Assembly: GCF_001613445.1 (NCBI RefSeq)
Contig: NZ_BDCJ01000024.1
Location: 85,073-149,072 of the forward strand
DNA: 64,000 nucleotides
Direction of reading: 5' to 3'
Origin: Nocardia grenadensis NBRC 108939
GTDB taxonomy: Bacteria > Actinomycetota > Actinomycetes > Mycobacteriales > Mycobacteriaceae
The notes under the pieces are model-generated. The model did no database searches, was not told the DNA's origin, and saw nothing but the letters and a program-made list of their open reading frames with translations. Of the stretch, positions 33,571-41,542 are shown one piece after another. Both the position numbers and the translations under genes were made by a program. Every line of letters starts with the position of its first letter. Positions within the stretch are counted from its first letter, which is position 1.

Positions 33571-35475
33571 ATGGACCAGTCGGCTATGCAGGCCGTTACC
33601 GAGACGAACGATCACGCTGCGGTCGCGCCGGAGTCGCTGCGCGCCGAACACCACCGGGCTCCGCGCAGACTGGTGCTCGCCCGGGGCATCTTCACCGGGC
33701 CCTCGGCGAAGATCAGCGACGAGCTGTACGCGGTGGTCAAGGGCCGTGCCACCCGCGACCGGATGAGCCTGCGCCTGGACAAGGGCTCGACCGCGCACAC
33801 CAACACCTACTTCGGCCGTTTCGCCGCCAGCTACTGGCAGCGCTGGACCGTGGTCACCGAGGTGCAGGCCACCATGACCCTGCAGGTCGGCAAGCACGCC
33901 AGGGTGCGGATCGTGGCCTCCGATATCGCCGGGCACCGCCGGATCGTCGGCACCGCCGAGGTCACCGGCAGCGGTCCGCTGACCCTGACCGCGCCGCTGG
34001 ACCAGTTCGTCGACGGCGGGGCTCTGTGGCTGGAGTTCGAAGCGGTCGGTGCCGACCTGGAGATCTCCGAACTCACCTGGACCGCGACCGCACCCGAGAC
34101 CGTACGCCCGGTCGCCATCGCCATCTGCACCTTCAACCGCGCCCAGGACTGCGCCGAGACCATTGCCGCACTGGCTTCCGACCAGACCGTCCTCGGCTCG
34201 CTCGACGCAGTGTACGTGGTGGACCAGGGCACCGATCTGGTGGAGAATCGGCCGCTGTACCAGGCCACGCGGTCGATGTTCGGGGACAAACTCCGCTACA
34301 TCCGCCAGCCCAATCTGGGCGGTGCGGGCGGTTTCACCCGCGGGCTGTACGAGGTGTCCGCGGCCAACGAACACGCCGATGTCATCCTCATGGACGACGA
34401 TATCCTCTGCGAACCCGAGACCGTGCTGCGGTTGCAGGCCTTCGCCAACCTCACCGTGGAACCGACGCTGGTCGGCGCGCAGATGCTGTTCCTGCTCAAC
34501 CCCGACTACCTGAATGTCGGCGCCGAGGATGTGCACCTGCATCGGCTCATGCACGGCCAGAAGGTGCCCAAGGCGCTGCGCAACACCAGCATGCTGAAAA
34601 AGAACCAGGAACGCCGGGTCGACGCCGGATACAACGCCTGGTGGACCTGTCTCATCCCGGCCGAGGTGGTGAAGAAGATCGGGCTGCCGCTGCCCATCTT
34701 CTTCCAGTGGGACGATGTCGAATACGGGGTCCGCGCCCGTGAGCACGGGTTCGTCACGGTCACGCTGCCCAATGCGGCGGTCTGGCACGCGGACTTCTAC
34801 TGGAAGGACTTCGACGACTGGGCGCGGTACTTCAGCACCCGCAACTCGCTGATCGTCAGCGCGATGCACGCGGACCTGGACCCGGGCACGATCACCCGGC
34901 AGCTCCTCCGGAACATCTCCGAATATCTGGTCGCGATGCAGTACGGGCTCGCGCACACCACCCTGCAGGGCATCGAGGACTTCCTGGCGGGGCCGTCGAT
35001 CCTGCGAGACGGCGGTATCGAGCCGCTGAAACGGGCCCGGACCAGTCGCGCCGACTACACCGAGACCGTTAAGCACCCCGCGGCGACGCCGCCGGTGGAC
35101 GCCTCCGAGATCCGTGTACGCCGCGCCGGCGGCGAACCCAGCCGGCTGCTGGCAGTGCTGATCAAACGCGCGATCCAGCAGTGGACCGGCAAGGTCCAGC
35201 ACGGGCTGGTCGGGGTCACCCGCGAGGACGCGCACTGGTGGCATGTCTCGCTGTTCGACCATGTCGTGGTCACCGATGCCTCGCAGTCCGGGGTCCGGGT
35301 CCGCAAGCGCGACAAGGCGACCGCGCGCGCCCTGCTGCTGCGCACGGTGCGGGTACTGCGCCGGCTGTACAAGGAACTGCCGGACCTGCAGCGGCGCTAC
35401 CGCGACGCACACGCCGAACTCACCAGCCGGGAGAACTGGGAGCGGCTGTACGGAATCGACGCCGACCGGAACTGA
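33571..35475 (+). CDS. GlfT2-family galactofuranosyltransferase
   Basis: The 634-residue protein matches the length and layout of GlfT2, which polymerises galactofuranose from UDP-galactofuranose into cell-wall galactan at the cytoplasmic membrane face. It has an N-terminal beta domain (YFGRFAASYWQRW), a GT-A domain opening with VAIAICTFNRAQDC, the metal-binding ILMDDDILCEP, the catalytic FFQWDDVEYG, and the HADFYWKDFDDW segment, then a helical C-terminus. M. tuberculosis glfT2 lies next to glf, which is not here, and several loops differ, so this could be a second GlfT2-like enzyme rather than the orthologue. I chose ATG 33571, with GAGGA-rich sequence upstream; the frame extends into the palindromic element. 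Confidence 0.82.
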   Translation: MDQSAMQAVTETNDHAAVAPESLRAEHHRAPRRLVLARGIFTGPSAKISDELYAVVKGRATRDRMSLRLDKGSTAHTNTYFGRFAASYWQRWTVVTEVQATMTLQVGKHARVRIVASDIAGHRRIVGTAEVTGSGPLTLTAPLDQFVDGGALWLEFEAVGADLEISELTWTATAPETVRPVAIAICTFNRAQDCAETIAALASDQTVLGSLDAVYVVDQGTDLVENRPLYQATRSMFGDKLRYIRQPNLGGAGGFTRGLYEVSAANEHADVILMDDDILCEPETVLRLQAFANLTVEPTLVGAQMLFLLNPDYLNVGAEDVHLHRLMHGQKVPKALRNTSMLKKNQERRVDAGYNAWWTCLIPAEVVKKIGLPLPIFFQWDDVEYGVRAREHGFVTVTLPNAAVWHADFYWKDFDDWARYFSTRNSLIVSAMHADLDPGTITRQLLRNISEYLVAMQYGLAHTTLQGIEDFLAGPSILRDGGIEPLKRARTSRADYTETVKHPAATPPVDASEIRVRRAGGEPSRLLAVLIKRAIQQWTGKVQHGLVGVTREDAHWWHVSLFDHVVVTDASQSGVRVRKRDKATARALLLRTVRVLRRLYKELPDLQRRYRDAHAELTSRENWERLYGIDADRN

Positions 35476-35495
35476 CCCAAAACGCCCGCTGTCCG

Positions 35496-35528
35496 CACGG
35501 GCCACGCCGTAACGCGGCGTGGCCCGTG
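35496..35528. terminator. 14-bp hairpin between convergent GlfT2-family and SDR genes
   Basis: CACGGGCCACGCCG at 35496 pairs perfectly with its complement at 35515 around a TAACG loop. It lies between convergent stop codons and can terminate both. Confidence 0.75.
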
Positions 35529-35532
35529 ATCG

Positions 35533-36384
35533 TCAGAGGAACAGGTCGGTGGTGAGGGGCTCGTCGCCCGGGGTCACCCGGTACTTGTCCAGGTCGGTGA
35601 TGCCGTGGGTGGCGAGCACCTCGTCGTCGATGAAGAAATTGCCGGTCGTCTCGGTGGCCGGTGAGGTGAGTACCAGGTAGGCGGCATCGGCGTAGATATC
35701 CGGGGTCCGCGAGGTCCGGACCATTTCCTCACCACCGAGCAGATTGCGTACGGCCGCGGTCGCGATCGTGGTGCGCGGCCAGAGTGAATTGACGCCCACA
35801 CCGTCGGATTTCAGTTCCTCGGCCAGCCCCAGCGTGGTCAGCGACATCCCGTACTTGGCGATGGTGTAGCCCAGGGAGGACCCGGCCCATTTGGGGTCCA
35901 GATTGAGCGGCGGCGACAGCGTCAGGATATGCGGGTTCCGGCCGGCGCCGGCGGAGTCACGCAGCGCCGGTATGCACAGCTTGGACAGCAGGAAAGTGCC
36001 GCGGCAGTTGATGTCCTGCATGAGGTCGTACTTCTTCATCGCCAGCGAATCGGTGGGAGACAGATCAATGGCGGAGGCGTTGTTGACCACGATATCGATA
36101 CCGCCGAAGCGCTCGGTGGTCAGCCGAACCGCCTCGGCGACCGATTCGTCGATCCGCACATCGCCGACGAACGGCAGTACGGTCGCCCCCGCCTCCTCCA
36201 GTTCCGCGGCGGCGGTGTGGATGGTGCCCGGCAGTTTGGGATGGGGCTGATCGGTTTTGGCGATCAGCGTGATGTTCGCGCCGTCGGCGGCCGCCCGTTT
36301 GGCGATCTCCAGCCCGATACCGCGGCTGCCGCCGGACATGATCATCGTCCGGCCGGCGAGCGGTTGGTCTCCGGTAGCTGTCAT
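35533..36384 (-). CDS. Short-chain dehydrogenase, HSDL2-like
   Basis: The 283-residue protein is a short-chain dehydrogenase with the cofactor motif MSGGSRGIGLEIAKR, the NNASAI segment, and a catalytic YTIAK preceded by a Ser/Pro-rich strand. Its sequence style (KTDQPHPKLPGTIHTAAAEL) is that of the HSDL2-like SDR group, which is conserved in actinobacteria but lacks a settled substrate. The ATG at 36384 has AGGAGG 7 bases upstream, an unusually clear ribosome site for this window. It is convergent to the GlfT2-family gene and shows no operon link to cell-wall genes. The downstream 3' end is closed by a shared hairpin. Confidence 0.9.
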   Translation of the reverse strand: MTATGDQPLAGRTMIMSGGSRGIGLEIAKRAAADGANITLIAKTDQPHPKLPGTIHTAAAELEEAGATVLPFVGDVRIDESVAEAVRLTTERFGGIDIVVNNASAIDLSPTDSLAMKKYDLMQDINCRGTFLLSKLCIPALRDSAGAGRNPHILTLSPPLNLDPKWAGSSLGYTIAKYGMSLTTLGLAEELKSDGVGVNSLWPRTTIATAAVRNLLGGEEMVRTSRTPDIYADAAYLVLTSPATETTGNFFIDDEVLATHGITDLDKYRVTPGDEPLTTDLFL

Positions 36385-36605
36385 TGCCTGCCCTCCTGTT
36401 GGTCGCGGGCGCCGACCGCCGTACGTTCGGCGCTGCGCTTCGAGCGTAGGCAACAGGTGCGGGCTTGCCCAGGGACCGCGCGATCCGGTGCCCTGGTGTC
36501 GGGGGCGGAGCGGCAGCCGGAGCCTGCGGCTCGGATGCGGCGGGGCGGGGACGAATGCTCCGCACGCGGCGGGGCCGAGGCGACCCGCCGCATGCGGACA
36601 TCCGT

Positions 36606-37298
36606 TCACATCGTGGCGATCATCAGGATGTTCAGCAGGAAGATCAGGGCGATGAATGCCCAGATCACGTACATGACCGCCACGCCGGGGGTCTTCTGCG
36701 GAACCGGCCCGATCGCGCCGTTGAGGAAGATGAGCGCCGGTGTCCGGTAGTAGTACCGGACCGCCTGCCCGGGCTGCACCGGCACCGCCACATCGGCCGG
36801 ACCCGTATCGAACAGCCAGGGCGTCGTAACCCGCACGTGGTACTGACCCGGGCCGACCGGAATGTGGTTGGCACCCCACCGGGTGTTCGGCACTCGCTGC
36901 CCGTTCACCATGATCTTGGGTTTGGTGATCGCGAGCAGGATCGCCATCGGAGTGTAGGAGCAGTCCACCGTGATACCCGGCGGGTCGTTGGGCGCGGCCT
37001 GGGGCGGCTGCCCGTAGGGCCCGGGCGGCCCGCCCGGACCGAACTGGGGCGCGGGCTGCCCGGCCGGCTGCGCGTACGGTCCGCCGGCGTACTGCGGCTG
37101 GGCGGGCGGCTGCCCGAAACCCTGTGGCGGCTGCCCGAGCGGCGGCGCGCCCCACGGCTGCGGGCCGCCCTGTGGCCCCCCTGGATACTGTGGCTGCCCA
37201 CCCTGGTTCGGCGCCGGCGCCGCGAACTGCTGCTGCGGCGGCGGGAACTGGCCGGGGGCGGGTTGGCCCTGTGGCGGCTGACCGCCGGGGTAACTCAT
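36606..37298 (-). CDS. Proline/glutamine-rich protein with one C-terminal membrane helix
   Basis: The 230-residue protein has a low-complexity N-terminal half of about 105 residues made of Pro, Gly and Gln (repeats like GQPPQGFGQPP), a globular segment of about 90 residues (ITVDCSYTPMAILLAITKP to VRYYYRTPALIFLNG), and a single hydrophobic helix at the C-terminus (VIWAFIALIFLLNILMI). This resembles actinobacterial tail-anchored proteins with disordered Pro-rich regions; I do not recognise a function. The ATG has GGAGGAG close upstream. It lies on the same strand as the SDR gene but 221 bases away, so co-transcription is uncertain. Confidence 0.78.
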   Translation of the reverse strand: MSYPGGQPPQGQPAPGQFPPPQQQFAAPAPNQGGQPQYPGGPQGGPQPWGAPPLGQPPQGFGQPPAQPQYAGGPYAQPAGQPAPQFGPGGPPGPYGQPPQAAPNDPPGITVDCSYTPMAILLAITKPKIMVNGQRVPNTRWGANHIPVGPGQYHVRVTTPWLFDTGPADVAVPVQPGQAVRYYYRTPALIFLNGAIGPVPQKTPGVAVMYVIWAFIALIFLLNILMIATM

Positions 37299-37356
37299 CG
37301 ATCTCCTCCCGAATCATGCAGATTGCCAGCCGAACTTACCCGGCGGGGAGGAATCT

Positions 37357-37404
37357 CTCGCATCGGTCGTCAACCCTGGTTGTCCGGTGGGCGACCGATG
37401 CGAG
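37357..37404. terminator. 13-bp hairpin downstream of glfT1
   Basis: CTCGCATCGGTCG at 37357 pairs perfectly with its complement at 37392 across a 22-base loop. It lies 19 bases beyond the glfT1 stop on the minus strand and probably ends the wzm-wzt-glfT1 transcript. Confidence 0.65.
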
Positions 37405-37423
37405 TGCCGGCGTGTGCCGCGGA

Positions 37424-38902
37424 CTAGTCCGGTTTCTGGAACTGCTCGTTGCGGCCGAGGCTGCGCAGATGGAACCACTCGCGCAATCCGGCCGGATCGC
37501 GGCGGGTCACCAGGAAGAACCAGGAGAAACGAATCCATTCCTGGGGCAGCAGCTTTCGCATACCCGGCTGGGACATGAGGTAGCCCCGGTTGCGGTAGGT
37601 GAAGTACCGCTTCACCGGATCGTCCGGGTACTGGGTGTGCATCCGGCCACCGAGGATCGGCTTGAACTCGGCCGCGCCGTTGGGGTGCAGATACGCGGTT
37701 TGCAGGCAGGTTCCGAAGGGTAGCCCCGACCGGACCAGCCGCCGGTGCACCTCGACCTCGTCGCCGCGCACGAACAGCCGCAGATCCGGCACACCGATCA
37801 CGTCCACCGCCTGCGCGGAGATCAGGGCCCCGTTGAACAGCGAAGCGATGCCGGGCAGGAAGTCCTCGCCGCCGAGTTCCGATCGCAGGCGCCGCCACAC
37901 CACGCCGCGACGCAGCGGAAACGCCAACCGGTCCGGTTCGTCGATATCGCAGACGACCGGCGAGACCTCCACCAGTTCGTGGCGTCGCGCGCAGTCGAAC
38001 AGGGTGGCCAGTACCTCGGGGCCCTCCGGCCGGCCGTCGTCGTCGGCCAGCCAGACCCAGTCGGCGCCCAGGCTCAGCGCGTGCAGCATGCCCAGCGCGA
38101 AACCGCCCGCCCCGCCCAGATTGTGCGCCGAACCGAGATAGGTGGTCTCGATGGGCTGCTCCGTCACCAGTTCGGCCACTTCGGCCTCGTTGCCGTTATC
38201 GATCACGATCAGGTGATCGACGGCGCGCGATTGCGTGGCGACGGCTTTCAGCGATTCGGCGAGCAGCTCGCGACGCTTGTGCGTGACCACTACGGCGACG
38301 ATCTTGGCGTCCGGTCCGTACTCGACCTCCGGTAGCGCCGCGGCGGCCGCGTCGTGCTCCGGAGCCGGACGTCGGAGGCCGGCGGTGCCGCGTCCACCGG
38401 CGACCGGCGAGGCCTCCGTGTCGTCGACCTCCTCCGGGACTTCCGGTGTCGGTTCGCCGGTTTGTTCATCGGTTGTCGGCGTGGACTCCGCCTCGTGGCG
38501 ACCGTCTTTCGCTTCTGGAGCCGACTCGCTGCCGCTGTGTCCGCCGGGCACGGGGGAGGACGCTGCCGGGTCACGCTCTGCTTCCGCGCCGGAGCCGGAC
38601 TCACTCGTGTTGTCGTCGGGCACTGTCGAGGGTCCGGCGTGGTCACGCGCCGCTTCCGCCCCGGAGCCGGACCCACTCATGCTGTCGTCGGGCACTGTCG
38701 AGGGCCCTACGTGGTCACGCTCCGCTTCCGCCTTCGGGCCTGACTCGCTCATGCTGTTCTGTTCGAGCATGAGCGAGGGCCCTACGTGGTCACGCTCCGC
38801 TTCCGCCTTCGGGCCTGACTCGCTCATGCTGTTCTGTTCGAGCATGATCGAGGGCCCTACGTGGTCACGCTCCGCTTCCGCCTTCGGGCCTGACTCGCTC
38901 AT
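37424..38902 (-). CDS. glfT1: Galactofuranosyltransferase GlfT1 with repeat-derived N-terminal extension
   Basis: GlfT1 adds the first galactofuranose residues to the rhamnosyl linker of arabinogalactan. The C-terminal 300 residues are a family 2 glycosyltransferase of the expected size: KIVAVVVTHKRREL, the metal-binding WVWLADDDGRPEG, LRLFVRGDEVEVHRR, and the RYFTYRNRGYLM segment. Before it lies a 190-residue extension not found in the 304-residue M. tuberculosis enzyme. It is made of near-identical 24-25-residue units (MSESGPKAEAERDHVGPS) that become less exact toward the catalytic domain, then an acidic Thr/Pro-rich linker. The start at 38902 overlaps the wzt stop (ATGA), as wzt and glfT1 are linked in mycobacteria, so the repeats are probably translated. 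Confidence 0.88.
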   Translation of the reverse strand: MSESGPKAEAERDHVGPSIMLEQNSMSESGPKAEAERDHVGPSLMLEQNSMSESGPKAEAERDHVGPSTVPDDSMSGSGSGAEAARDHAGPSTVPDDNTSESGSGAEAERDPAASSPVPGGHSGSESAPEAKDGRHEAESTPTTDEQTGEPTPEVPEEVDDTEASPVAGGRGTAGLRRPAPEHDAAAAALPEVEYGPDAKIVAVVVTHKRRELLAESLKAVATQSRAVDHLIVIDNGNEAEVAELVTEQPIETTYLGSAHNLGGAGGFALGMLHALSLGADWVWLADDDGRPEGPEVLATLFDCARRHELVEVSPVVCDIDEPDRLAFPLRRGVVWRRLRSELGGEDFLPGIASLFNGALISAQAVDVIGVPDLRLFVRGDEVEVHRRLVRSGLPFGTCLQTAYLHPNGAAEFKPILGGRMHTQYPDDPVKRYFTYRNRGYLMSQPGMRKLLPQEWIRFSWFFLVTRRDPAGLREWFHLRSLGRNEQFQKPD

Positions 38903-38903
38903 G
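38621..38903. repeat. Tandem 61-bp palindromic elements inside the glfT1 5' end
   Basis: Units at 38768-38828 and 38843-38903 are nearly identical and match the elements at 32.6 kb, with the 75-bp period; those at 38621-38681 and 38693-38753 have lost the left CATGAGC end. One or two more decayed copies can be traced to about 38490. All are read in the same frame in glfT1. Confidence 0.85.
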
Positions 38904-39765
38904 CTGTGTTGTTCTCCAGTTCTCGTTCGCCGTCGGCCGACTCCGGTGCGTCGTCGGCACGATCGGACTTCTCGGCCTCGATCTCCCGCAGGACCGTCGC
39001 CACATGATTACCCGCGTCCGGACCCTCGTAGGCCCGGACGACCTCTTCGATTCCGCCCTGCAATCGCACCTGCCCGTGATCGATCCACATGGCGGTATCG
39101 CAGAGCTGGGCCAGGAACTCGTTGGAATGGCTGGCGAACACCAGGATGCCCGAGCGGGCGACCAACTGCTGCAACCGGATCCGCGCCTTCTTCATGAATT
39201 CCGCGTCGACCGCGCCGATCCCCTCGTCGAGCAGCAGGATCTCCGGGTCGATGGAGGTCACCACGCCCATCGCCAAGCGGACCCGCATACCGGTCGAATA
39301 GGTGCGCAGCGGCATGGACAGATATTCGCCGAGTTCGGTGAAATCGGCGATCTCGTCGATCTTGGACAGCATCTGCTTGCGAGTCTGTCCCAGGAACAGG
39401 CCGCGGATGATGATGTTCTCGTAGCCGGAGATCTCCGGGTCCATTCCGACACCCAGGTCGAACACCGGCGCGACCCGCCCGCGGATCCGCGCGCTACCGC
39501 GCGAGGGCTCGTAGATCCCGGACAGCAGCCGCAGCAGCGTGGACTTGCCCGCGCCGTTGTGGCCGACCAGGCCCACCCGATCGCCCTCTTTCAGCGACAG
39601 GTTGATATCGCGTAGGGCCTCGACCACCACGACATCGGACTGGTTGCGGCCGATCGAACCGCCCGCCTTACCCAGGAACGCCTTTTTCAGCGACCGGGAT
39701 TTCGCGTCGAAGATCGGGAACTCCACCCACGCGTTGCGGGTTTCGATACTCACATGATCACTCAT
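38899..39765 (-). CDS. wzt: Galactan export ABC transporter ATP-binding protein Wzt
   Basis: The 288-residue ATPase powers export of the lipid-linked galactan across the membrane (RfbE/Rv3781 type). It has Walker A GHNGAGKST, the ABC signature YSTGMRVRLAMGV, Walker B ILLLDEGIGAVD, and the switch His in VFASHSNEF. The last 30 residues are acidic and lack the carbohydrate-binding domain of some Wzt proteins, like the mycobacterial form. The stop overlaps the glfT1 start by four bases (ATGA). wzm lies immediately upstream. The ATG has AGGAG 10 bases before it, formed by the end of wzm. Confidence 0.93.
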   Translation of the reverse strand: MSDHVSIETRNAWVEFPIFDAKSRSLKKAFLGKAGGSIGRNQSDVVVVEALRDINLSLKEGDRVGLVGHNGAGKSTLLRLLSGIYEPSRGSARIRGRVAPVFDLGVGMDPEISGYENIIIRGLFLGQTRKQMLSKIDEIADFTELGEYLSMPLRTYSTGMRVRLAMGVVTSIDPEILLLDEGIGAVDAEFMKKARIRLQQLVARSGILVFASHSNEFLAQLCDTAMWIDHGQVRLQGGIEEVVRAYEGPDAGNHVATVLREIEAEKSDRADDAPESADGERELENNTA

Positions 39766-39778
39766 GATCGCCTGACTC

Positions 39779-40777
39779 CTAAACCCAGTAGGGCACGCGC
39801 GAACGGTACCGGCGCATTGCCAAAGCAGCCGCGATCCAGCCCACCACGGTGATAGCGCCGACGATCGCCCAGTGGTACAGCTTCTGATCGTCGCCGAGCA
39901 GCGGTGCGCGCACGATCTCCAGATAGTGGTAGGTGGGCACCACTTCGGCCAGCCGGGCCCGTTCGGCGACCTGACCGCCCTGCTCCTGCAGGCTCTTGGT
40001 GTTCCACATCACCGGGGTGAGTACGAACAGCATCAGCGTCATACTGCCCAGGATCGGCGCGATATCGCGGTAGCGGGTGCTGAAGATGCCGAACAGCACC
40101 GAGACCCACATGGCGTTGAGGAACAGCAGCATCAGGGCCGGTATCGCGAAGATCGCGGTCCAGTGCAGTTCACGCCAGACCCCGAACAGCGCCAGTACGA
40201 CGAAGTAGATCGCCGCGTTGTGCGCGAAGAACAGGATCTGCCGCCAGACCAGCCGGTACACGTGCACACTCAGCGCGGACGGCAGCTGTTTGATCAGTCC
40301 CTCGTTGGCGACGAAGACATCCGCGCCCTCCAGGATCGAAGCGTTGATGACGTTCCACACGATCAGGCCGACCGCCACGTACGGCAGATACTCGGTGAGC
40401 GGCTGGCCGAGCAGCGCGGCGTACAGGATGCCGATGGCGGTGGCCTGCACACCGGTGGCGATGGTGATCCAGAACGGCCCCAGCACCGACCGCCGGTAGC
40501 GCTGTTTGATGTCCTGCCAACCCAGCGAAAGCCACAGTTCGCGCTGCCCGAACCCGTCGCGGATATCGCGCCAGGCCCGGGACCAGGACTGCGAATCGGA
40601 CTGGATGGGATCCGTGGCGGTCACCTCGGCGGTATCGGCGCCGGCGACCGGGGTCTGCTCGGAACTCACGGGCTTCTCATCTGCGGCGGGGTCGTGGTCG
40701 GGGCGCACCGGGCTCTCGTCGGTGCTCTCCGGATCGTCAGGGTTTACCAGGTCGGAGCGAGCGGAAGCTGCAGGCAC
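39779..40777 (-). CDS. wzm: Galactan export ABC transporter permease Wzm
   Basis: The protein of about 332 residues is the six-helix permease partner of Wzt. After an acidic N-terminus of about 60 residues (low-complexity, probably disordered) comes the amphipathic ELWLSLGWQDIKQRYRRSVLGPFW segment typical of ABC-2 polysaccharide exporters, then membrane helices including LPYVAVGLIVWNVINASI and a C-terminal YHYLEIVRAPLLG loop. GTG 40777 is preferred because TAGTGT lies 8 bases upstream; the in-frame GTG at 40789 is the alternative and adds four residues. It starts the wzm-wzt-glfT1 operon, whose order matches Rv3783-Rv3782 in linkage though rearranged in detail. Confidence 0.9.
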   Translation of the reverse strand: MPAASARSDLVNPDDPESTDESPVRPDHDPAADEKPVSSEQTPVAGADTAEVTATDPIQSDSQSWSRAWRDIRDGFGQRELWLSLGWQDIKQRYRRSVLGPFWITIATGVQATAIGILYAALLGQPLTEYLPYVAVGLIVWNVINASILEGADVFVANEGLIKQLPSALSVHVYRLVWRQILFFAHNAAIYFVVLALFGVWRELHWTAIFAIPALMLLFLNAMWVSVLFGIFSTRYRDIAPILGSMTLMLFVLTPVMWNTKSLQEQGGQVAERARLAEVVPTYHYLEIVRAPLLGDDQKLYHWAIVGAITVVGWIAAALAMRRYRSRVPYWV

Positions 40778-40837
40778 GGTGCACGACACTACCTCGGTGG
40801 ACGAGTCGCGGTACCGGCCGCCTATACACCACCGCGT

Positions 40838-41428
40838 TCAGAGGTATTGTCCGGTGCCTCCGATGGACGGGCCCGGCTGCGCGCCGCGACCCTCGGCGGT
40901 ATGGATACCCGGAGGCAGGGCGCCCTGGCGCATCTGCTCCAGCTGTGCCCGTGCGGCCATCTGCTGGGCGAACAGCGCCGTCTGGATGCCGTGGAACAGG
41001 CCCTCCAGCCAGCCCACCAGCTGCGCCTGCGCGATACGCAGTTCCGCGTCCGAGGGGACGGCGTCCTCGCTGAACGGCAGGGCCAGCCGTTCCAGTTCCG
41101 CACGCAGCTCCGGTGCGAGGCCCTGTTCCAGCTCCCGGATGGAGGATTTGTGGATCTCGGCCAGCCGGGTCCGGCTCGCGTCGTCGAGCGGGGCCGCCCG
41201 CACCTCCTCGAGCAGCTGTTTGATCATGGTGCCGATCCGCATGACCTTGGCCGGCTGCTCGACCATATCGGCCAGCGATTCGGAGGTGTCGCGCTCGGCG
41301 CCCTCCTGCTCGGGCGTCTCCCGCCCGGGGTAGGACGCGCTCGCCGCGGCGCCCGCGGGCAGCACCAGCGGACGGCCCTCGGGGCCGATCACGACAACGG
41401 GATCCGATGCGTCATCCGATTGCGTCAT
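40838..41428 (-). CDS. bpa: Bacterial proteasome activator Bpa
   Basis: Bpa (Rv3780) forms a ring that opens the 20S proteasome without ATP and feeds it unfolded proteins. The protein of about 196 residues contains the strongly conserved core VEQPAKVMRIGTMIKQLLEE and AELRIAQAQLVGWLEGLFH, forming the four-helix bundle, and ends in GQYL, the C-terminal motif that docks in the proteasome alpha ring. The N-terminal 50 residues are acidic and variable. ATG 41428 is assumed; ATG 41440 is four codons upstream. It diverges from the Rv3778c-like gene, and in M. tuberculosis Rv3780 lies in the same neighbourhood with wzt-glfT1, which supports orthology. Confidence 0.95.
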   Translation of the reverse strand: MTQSDDASDPVVVIGPEGRPLVLPAGAAASASYPGRETPEQEGAERDTSESLADMVEQPAKVMRIGTMIKQLLEEVRAAPLDDASRTRLAEIHKSSIRELEQGLAPELRAELERLALPFSEDAVPSDAELRIAQAQLVGWLEGLFHGIQTALFAQQMAARAQLEQMRQGALPPGIHTAEGRGAQPGPSIGGTGQYL

Positions 41429-41529
41429 GGTCCCCATCATGTCGTGTTCGCGCCGAACGCGCTAAAGCCGGTGGTGGTGACGCGGGTTGCAGACCCCGGA
41501 CCAGGGTTACCGGAATATGTGCGCTGCCT

Positions 41530-41535
41530 TAAAGT
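41530..41535 (+). promoter_or_regulatory. Putative -10 box (TAAAGT) for Rv3778c-like gene
   Basis: TAAAGT fits TANNNT and lies 7 bases before the ATG at 41543, with no Shine-Dalgarno sequence. Confidence 0.5.
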
Positions 41536-41542
41536 GACCTGC

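Noticed and set aside
39872..41542. Upstream in-frame extension of the Rv3778c-like gene through wzm and bpa
   Set aside because: It is antisense to two well-supported genes; the start at 41543 has its own promoter and begins the family sequence.
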